From contig PHBI01000013.1 in NCBI GenBank assembly GCA_002841945.1, positions 1 through 64,000 of the forward strand: DNA of 64,000 nt, given 5' to 3'. How positions within the stretch are numbered: position 1 is the stretch's first letter; every line of letters starts with the position of its first letter. Made by a program: the position numbers and the translations under genes. This DNA is from Deltaproteobacteria bacterium HGW-Deltaproteobacteria-14. GTDB taxonomy: Bacteria > Myxococcota_A > UBA9042 > PHBI01. Positions 58,283-64,000 of this stretch are shown piece after piece. A model generated the notes under the pieces. It saw only the letters and a list, made by a program, of their open reading frames with translations. It ran no database searches and was not told the DNA's origin.

Positions 58283-60181
58283 GTGATAAGCGTTGCGGCC
58301 AACGCCCTCGCGCGCGAGGGGGCGCGGACGCAGTCTTCGGTTCGGTCTCGCGGCGGCGCGGGCCAGGTCCTGGTCGCGCTCGCGCTCGCGCTCGCGCTCG
58401 CGCTCGGCGCCTGCAAGGGCGGTGGCGGGGACGCGCCGGCGTTCACCGCCCCGCCGCCCCCGGAGGCCCAGGCGGACGCGGACTCCCCTCCGGCGCCGGC
58501 CGCCGACGTCCTCCCGACCGAGCCCGCCGCGACCGTCCCCGACGCGGCGCAGGTCGAGCCCGAGACCGAGTCGGGCCTCCTCGATCACATCTACGGCCGC
58601 GCGGTGAGCTGGCCATGCGAGGGCCACCCGGTCTGCGACGAGCCCTCCCCCGCCGACGGGATGCTCGGGCTCGACGTCACCGACCTCGAGTACATCGATC
58701 CCGGGATGGTGGTGGACACCGAGGGGCTGATGGTCGCCCAGTCGCTCTTCGAGGGGCTCGTGAACCCGCCGCCGCGGTCCGGCATGCCGATCCAGCCCGG
58801 GGTCGCCACCCGCTGGGAGCGCTCGGAGGACGGCCTCGTCTACACCTTCCACCTCCGCGACGACGCGCGCTGGAGCGACGGTCACCCGGTGACCGCCGGC
58901 GACTTCGTCTGGGCGTGGCGGCGCAAGCTCGACCCGAAGCTCGGCTCGACCGGCGTCGAGCCCCTCTTCCGCATCAAGAACGCCAAGGAGTACAACGCCG
59001 GCACCGTGACCGACGCCGCCGAGGTCGGGGTCGTCGCCCCCGACGCCCACACCCTCGTGGTGACCCTCGAGACGCCGGCCCCGTTCTTCATGCAGTACCT
59101 GACGATGGGCCACTTCCTGCCGGCGCCCGAGCCGACGGTCACCGCCCACGGCAAGGCGTGGACCCGCCCCGAGAACATCGTCTCGAACGGCGCCTTCGTG
59201 CTCGAGGAGTGGACCCCGAAGACGCGCCTCGTCCTCGAGAAGAACCCGACCTACTGGGACGCCGCCAACGTCCGGCTGCCGGGCGCCATCCTCTACATCT
59301 CCGAGAGCCACGCCCAGGGCATGACGCGCTACCGGACCGGCGCCACCCAATGGGGCCGCCAGGCGGTCATCACCTCGGACATCCCGGGGTTCATCGAGGA
59401 GCGCCGCCCCGACCTCTTCATCGACCCCTACCTCTGCTACTACTCGTACATCTTCCGCATCGACCGCAAACCCTTCGATGACGTCCGCGTCCGCCGCGCA
59501 CTCAACATGGCCATCGACAAGCAGGGGCTCGTCGACCACGTGACCGAGGGGATGCAGCAGCCCGCCGACGGCGCCATCCCCCCCTACCTCGTCAAGACCC
59601 TCGGCTACCCGAAGCCCGCCGGCGACCCCTATGATCCCAAGCGCGCCCGCGCGCTCCTCGCCGAGGCCGGCTACCCGGGCGGCGCGGGCTTTCCGAAGGT
59701 CACGCTGCTCTACAACAACTTCGAGAGCCACCGCCTCATCGCCGAGTACGTGCAGCGCAACGTCGAGGAGCAGCTCGGCGTCCACCTCGAACTCTCCAAC
59801 ATGGAGTGGAAGGGCTTCCTCAGCCAGCTCCGCACCGGGGACTTCCAGATCGCGCGCTTCGGTTCCTGCGGCATCGACCACCCCTACTCGCTGCTCGCCG
59901 ACTTCGGCGCGGACTACCCGGAGAACCACACCGCGTACGCGAACAGCGAGTACGACGCGCTGCTCCAGAAGGCGCTGCGCGCCCCCGACCGCGTGACCGA
60001 GATGAAGCTCTACGCCGACGCCGAGGCGATGCTGCAGCGCGACATGCCCTTCGCGCCGCTCTACTACTACACCCGCCTCTACCTGAAGAAGCCGGTCCTC
60101 CAGGGGCTCGAGCCGGAGCTGACCAACAACCACCTCCTCAAGTACATGTACTGGGCCGACAAGCCCGGGACCGCGCCGTGA
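58283..60181 (+). CDS. Peptide ABC transporter substrate-binding lipoprotein (SBP_bac_5/OppA-like)
   Basis: ALALALALALGAC lipobox; LFEGLVNP, YTFHLRDDARWSDGHPVTAGDFVWAWRRKLDP, KNPTYWDAANVRL, DVRVRRALNMAIDKQGLV. Confidence 0.9.
   Translation: MISVAANALAREGARTQSSVRSRGGAGQVLVALALALALALGACKGGGGDAPAFTAPPPPEAQADADSPPAPAADVLPTEPAATVPDAAQVEPETESGLLDHIYGRAVSWPCEGHPVCDEPSPADGMLGLDVTDLEYIDPGMVVDTEGLMVAQSLFEGLVNPPPRSGMPIQPGVATRWERSEDGLVYTFHLRDDARWSDGHPVTAGDFVWAWRRKLDPKLGSTGVEPLFRIKNAKEYNAGTVTDAAEVGVVAPDAHTLVVTLETPAPFFMQYLTMGHFLPAPEPTVTAHGKAWTRPENIVSNGAFVLEEWTPKTRLVLEKNPTYWDAANVRLPGAILYISESHAQGMTRYRTGATQWGRQAVITSDIPGFIEERRPDLFIDPYLCYYSYIFRIDRKPFDDVRVRRALNMAIDKQGLVDHVTEGMQQPADGAIPPYLVKTLGYPKPAGDPYDPKRARALLAEAGYPGGAGFPKVTLLYNNFESHRLIAEYVQRNVEEQLGVHLELSNMEWKGFLSQLRTGDFQIARFGSCGIDHPYSLLADFGADYPENHTAYANSEYDALLQKALRAPDRVTEMKLYADAEAMLQRDMPFAPLYYYTRLYLKKPVLQGLEPELTNNHLLKYMYWADKPGTAP
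58375..58404 (+). repeat. Hexanucleotide repeat (cgcgct)x5 in signal-peptide coding sequence
   Basis: cgcgctcgcgctcgcgctcgcgctcgcgct; encodes the alternating Ala-Leu core. Confidence 0.9.
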
Positions 60182-61758
60182 CGGGGCCCCTTCGGTCGTT
60201 GGCCGCGGCGCTCGTCGCCCTGGCCGTGGTGTCCGCCGGGTGCGTCGACGACGGGGCGGTCACGCTGCCCGCGAACCGCAACACCCTGAAGTCACGAAAG
60301 ATCGTCGTCGATCTCTACACCCCGGTGGCGGCTCCGGCGGACCGGGTCCGCGCGCTCAACGGGATCAACGGCGCCCCGGCGCCGCTGCACCCGGAGCTGC
60401 CCGACCTGCGCGTGGCGTACTGGCGCAAGAGCGGCGGCGGCGCCGACCCCGACGGCGCCCACGTCGCGCGCGTTCGGGTCGGCGGCGACGGCGTGTGTGC
60501 CCTGTCCCTCGACGGCGTCTTCCCCGGCGCGGCCGAGGCGCTGCCGGCCCCGAGCGCCTACCGCTTCGCGGTGCTCGACGCCCAGCTCGCGAGCGTCGGC
60601 GCCCTCGGCGGAGCGAGGGCCACCTGGCGTGCGGCGCGCGCCGCGGGCGAGTGCCCGGTCAACCCGACCCTCGACGCTCCCGGCCCGCGCACCACCGCGG
60701 TGGTCAACACCGTGCGCCACCTGACGCTGGGATCGGCCTGGGATCCGGCCGGGCTCACCGACGCCATCGACGTGGTAGAGCTGCCCCTCGCGCTCATCGG
60801 CCCGGGGGCGGACGAGGCGGCGTTCTCCGGCTGGGGCGCCCTCGCGGTCGCGGTCCGCGGCGCCTTCCCGAGCGCCGACGCCCTCGCCATCGCCGGGCCG
60901 GATGTCCTCCTCGACGACGCTGACGCGGACGCCCTCGTCGCCGACACGGAGCCCCCGGCGATCGCCGCGTTCATCGCCTATTGCGCCGCACACGGGTCCC
61001 CCCTGGACGCGCTCACCTATCGCACAAAAACTGAACACGCGGCTGGTGTGCAACGCATCAGCGCCGCCCTCCGAGCGCGGCTCGACGCGGCGGGGCTCGG
61101 GGCGACCCGGCTGGTGATCAACGAGATGCTCCCGGCGCAAGCGCCGCCGTGGGACGACCCCGCGCTCACCGCGGCCCGCCTGGGCGCGTTCGAAGCGGCG
61201 GCCCGGGTGTTCGTGCAGGACGTCCCGGTCGACGAGGCGCTCTCCGGGCGGGGCCCCGTCGGGTTCGCCGACGGCGGCCTCCACACCACCGAGGCGCTGA
61301 CCGACCTGAGCGCGCTGCTCGTGCCGAGCCCGTACTTCGACCTCGACGGGGCGCCCACGCCGGCCTTCATGGCGCGCTTCCCGCTGCGCCAGATCCCGGG
61401 GCAAGCGCGCGTCCGGGTCGTCGAGGGCCCCGACGAGGCAGACCTGGCGGTGCTCGCGAGCCATCCCGAGGACCGCCCCGGGGCGCTGCGCCTCATCATC
61501 GCCGACGCCGAGGTGGGGACGGGCTCGGGCAGCGTCACCTGGGAGCTGCGCGTGCCCGCCTTCGTCGCGCCGGCGGTGCGCCAGGTCGACTACCGCCTGG
61601 CGCTGCTCGACCAGAAGAACGCGAGCCTGCCGAGCTTCTTCTTCTCCGAGGTGGGCACCCTCGTCCCCGACGCGCGCACCGGGGACGTCACGCTCTCGCG
61701 CGTGCTGCCCATCCCCGGGGTCCACTACCTCGAGATCGACCGCCCGCAGCCCCGATGA
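60178..61758 (+). CDS. GH39-like (TIM-barrel glycoside hydrolase-like) lipoprotein
   Basis: GTG overlapping the oppA-like stop; LALAVVSAGC lipobox; FIAYCAAHGSPLDALTYRTK..RLDAAGLGATRLVINEM pattern resembles GH39. Confidence 0.55.
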   Translation: MTGPLRSLAAALVALAVVSAGCVDDGAVTLPANRNTLKSRKIVVDLYTPVAAPADRVRALNGINGAPAPLHPELPDLRVAYWRKSGGGADPDGAHVARVRVGGDGVCALSLDGVFPGAAEALPAPSAYRFAVLDAQLASVGALGGARATWRAARAAGECPVNPTLDAPGPRTTAVVNTVRHLTLGSAWDPAGLTDAIDVVELPLALIGPGADEAAFSGWGALAVAVRGAFPSADALAIAGPDVLLDDADADALVADTEPPAIAAFIAYCAAHGSPLDALTYRTKTEHAAGVQRISAALRARLDAAGLGATRLVINEMLPAQAPPWDDPALTAARLGAFEAAARVFVQDVPVDEALSGRGPVGFADGGLHTTEALTDLSALLVPSPYFDLDGAPTPAFMARFPLRQIPGQARVRVVEGPDEADLAVLASHPEDRPGALRLIIADAEVGTGSGSVTWELRVPAFVAPAVRQVDYRLALLDQKNASLPSFFFSEVGTLVPDARTGDVTLSRVLPIPGVHYLEIDRPQPR

Positions 61759-62822
61759 CCACCGCGACGCCCGGCCCAGCGGCGCCCCCTCCGCGCCGAC
61801 CGCGATTCCGCTACGCCCCGACACCGTCGCGCTGGCTCCACGTCGGCAACGGCCTGGCGGCGCTCGTCGGCTGGGGCCTGGCGCGCGCCGCGCGCGGGGC
61901 GTTCGTGCTGCGCATCGAGGACATCGACCGCGCCCGCTGCCGCCCCGAGTTCGAGGACGGGACCCTGCGCGACCTCGCCTGGCTCGGGATCGACTGGGAC
62001 GAGGGGCCCGACGTCGGCGGCCCCCACGGGCCCTACCGGCAGTCCGCCCGGATGGGGCGCTACGACGCGCTGCTCGCCGGGCTGATCGCGGCCGACCAGG
62101 CCTACCCCTGCCGCTGCAGCCGAGCGGACGTCCGCGCCGCCGCCTCGGCCCCGCACCACGGCCGCACGGGGGAGCCGGACGAGGTGCCCTACCCCGGCAC
62201 CTGCCGCCCCACCCGCGGCCACGGCCCGGTCTCGCTGCCCGATGACCGGGGCGGCGTCCGCCTGTGGGTCGAGGTCCTCGGTGACGACGCGGTCGTGAGC
62301 TGGCGCGACGGCCTCCTCGGCGACCAGCGCGAGGACGTGCGCGCGACCTGCGGAGACTTCCTCCTCGGCCGCCCCGGCCAGCCGAGCTACCAGCTCGCGG
62401 TGGTCGCCGACGACCGCGAGATGGGCATCACCGACGTCGTGCGGGGCCGCGACCTGCTCGGCTCCACGGCGCGCCAGGTGCTCTTGCACCGCGTGCTGTC
62501 GGGGCCCGGCGCCGCCGGACGAGAGGGAGAGCCCGCCGCAGACGCGGCGGCGCCACGCTTTCACCACCACCCGCTGATCGTCGACGAGCTCGGCCGCAAG
62601 CTCTCCAAGCGCGACGACGCGATCGCGCTCCGCACCTTGCGCGAGTCCGGCGCCGCGCCCGCGGCGCTCATCGCCAGCCTGGGCCGCGCCGTCGGGCTCT
62701 TCCCCGAGACGGTCCGTCGCGCCCACGCGGCGGACTTCACGGACGCCCTCGGGGGGCCGCCCGAGCTCCACGATGGGCGGCTCGTCGAGCTCCACCACGG
62801 CCTGGGCGCCGCGCGATGGTGA
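61755..62822 (+). CDS. gluQ: Glutamyl-Q tRNA(Asp) synthetase
   Basis: RYAPTPSRWLHVGNGLAAL, LRIEDIDRARCR, YPCRCSRADVR, YPGTCR, YQLAVVADDREMGITDVVRGRDLLGST, RKLSKRDDA; short class I aaRS lacking an anticodon domain. Confidence 0.9.
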   Translation: MTTATPGPAAPPPRRPRFRYAPTPSRWLHVGNGLAALVGWGLARAARGAFVLRIEDIDRARCRPEFEDGTLRDLAWLGIDWDEGPDVGGPHGPYRQSARMGRYDALLAGLIAADQAYPCRCSRADVRAAASAPHHGRTGEPDEVPYPGTCRPTRGHGPVSLPDDRGGVRLWVEVLGDDAVVSWRDGLLGDQREDVRATCGDFLLGRPGQPSYQLAVVADDREMGITDVVRGRDLLGSTARQVLLHRVLSGPGAAGREGEPAADAAAPRFHHHPLIVDELGRKLSKRDDAIALRTLRESGAAPAALIASLGRAVGLFPETVRRAHAADFTDALGGPPELHDGRLVELHHGLGAARW

Positions 62823-64000
62823 CCCGCGACGATCGCGCCGAGGGCGACGACGCCGAGCCGACCGAGGCCGCGTGGCTCCCGCCGAGCCCCCACCCCGGGG
62901 AGCGCCGGATCCCGTCCCACCGGCTCATCCTCGTCGAGATCGCCGTCGCGGTGCTGATCGTGTTCTCCATCGGCGGCTTCCTGTACCTCGAGCTGTGGCG
63001 TGGTGCGGCCCAGGACCTGACCCGGGTCCTGCCCGAGGCGACGATCACGTGGGCCACCACACCGCCTCCGCGCCTCGCCGTGGACCGCGTCGCCGCCCTC
63101 GACCGCTGGCGCGCGCCCATCGCGGGCGACTCGGAGGACGGCCGCGCGGGGTTCTTCGAGTCCGCCGCGGACGCCGAGGTCTTCGGCCTGCCCCTCGAGC
63201 AGATCCGCCAGCTCTACCGCAGCGCCGACACCCTCAGCTTCGCCATCGTCCCGACCGACCAGGGGCCGACCTCGATGGTGTTCGCGGAGGTGCGCGATCT
63301 GCTCGCACGCAAGCGCGTGACGGCGCGCCTCGCCCCGTTCCTCGAGCCGGTCGGTCGCCACGTGGGGTTTCGCATCGACTCGGCCCACCGCTCGCCGTGG
63401 CTGCGCTTCGCGGGGGTCGACCGCGAGGCCCTCCGCGTCGTCGCGATGGACCCCTATCTCGTGTTCTCGTGGGGCCCCGTCGAGGGGCTGGAAGAGCTCC
63501 TCGACGCGCGCGTCGGCGGCGAGAGCGACCCGCTGCGGACCCGGCTCGGCTTCGTGAGCACCCGCGGCCCCATCGGGGAAGACAACGCGCTCGACGCCTT
63601 CCTCGATCCGGCCGCGGTGTGGTCGCTCCTCGCGGACCACCCGGCCGCGACCGAGGCGCGCAGCCCCCGCCTCATCGACGACCTCGACATGGTGACCGCG
63701 ACGGCGCGCCTCGTGCCGACCGATGAGGTGCTCGACGTGCGCGCCCTGATCCACCACCCGGAGGACGCCGACCGGCTCGGCCTCTCGCTGGTGAACCGCC
63801 GCCACGAGCTGGTCGAGCTCGCGCCGAGCGACGCGCCGTGGGTGGTGAGCCTCATCACCGAGCGCCCGCTGGCGACGCTCTCGGTCGTCCGCGAGCTGAT
63901 CCTGCGCCTCGGGCGCGACCTCGGTGAGCCCGGGTCCGGTCTCCGCGTGCTGGCGGACGCCCTCTCGTCGATCGAGATCGAGTCGATCGTGCGGCTCGAC
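62819..64000 (+). CDS. Single-pass membrane protein of unknown function, partial at right edge
   Basis: GTG overlapping the gluQ stop (ATG at 62816 also possible); TM helix LILVEIAVAVLIVFSIGGFLYLELW; frame open to the window end. Confidence 0.7.
   Translation, partial: MTRDDRAEGDDAEPTEAAWLPPSPHPGERRIPSHRLILVEIAVAVLIVFSIGGFLYLELWRGAAQDLTRVLPEATITWATTPPPRLAVDRVAALDRWRAPIAGDSEDGRAGFFESAADAEVFGLPLEQIRQLYRSADTLSFAIVPTDQGPTSMVFAEVRDLLARKRVTARLAPFLEPVGRHVGFRIDSAHRSPWLRFAGVDREALRVVAMDPYLVFSWGPVEGLEELLDARVGGESDPLRTRLGFVSTRGPIGEDNALDAFLDPAAVWSLLADHPAATEARSPRLIDDLDMVTATARLVPTDEVLDVRALIHHPEDADRLGLSLVNRRHELVELAPSDAPWVVSLITERPLATLSVVRELILRLGRDLGEPGSGLRVLADALSSIEIESIVRLD

Noticed and set aside
61755-62822. 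Degenerate HIGH motif (HVGN) suggesting an inactive aminoacyl-tRNA synthetase
   Set aside because: Glutamyl-Q tRNA(Asp) synthetases normally carry a divergent HIGH motif; the remaining motifs and Cys residues look normal.

Overview
High-GC chromosomal window with strong Myxococcota (myxobacteria-like) character. I saw no rRNA, tRNA, CRISPR array, transposase or phage genes. In order, the window contains: a probable Ser/Thr pseudokinase cut by the left edge; clpA and clpS; an FAD-dependent amine-oxidase-like protein; Cys-rich lipoproteins; a large NAD-glutamate dehydrogenase; a NUDIX hydrolase; a RibBA-like protein with both domains apparently degraded; a methionine-salvage pair (mtnD-mtnB); lipoproteins; a PPC/DUF296 protein; lexA; RNase HI; three tandem choice-of-anchor-D (ASH-type) exported proteins; a 10-kb envelope cluster whose architecture resembles the Glt/CglB gliding-motility machinery (VWA Cys-rich lipoprotein, OM beta-barrel, three TPR proteins, small exported protein); a MrfAB-like (YprA/YprB) helicase-exonuclease pair; a GT-B-like/coiled-coil protein; a flippase-like membrane protein; a metallophosphoesterase; rpsU; a CPBP intramembrane protease convergent with a Cys-rich protein carrying a MYXO-CTERM-like tail; a GT51 transglycosylase with a large AsmA-like N-terminal region; and a translationally coupled chain of OppA-like SBP, GH39-like lipoprotein, GluQ and a membrane protein. 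The observations I rate highest are: (1) a shared two-half-site operator in the lexA and mrfA-like promoters, suggesting SOS control of MrfAB; (2) the Glt/CglB-like cluster without its inner-membrane/motor genes in this window; (3) the CPBP protease next to a MYXO-CTERM-like substrate (possible dedicated myxosortase pair); and (4) pseudoenzyme-like proteins (kinase, RibBA-like). All homology calls come from reading motifs by eye, with no database search.
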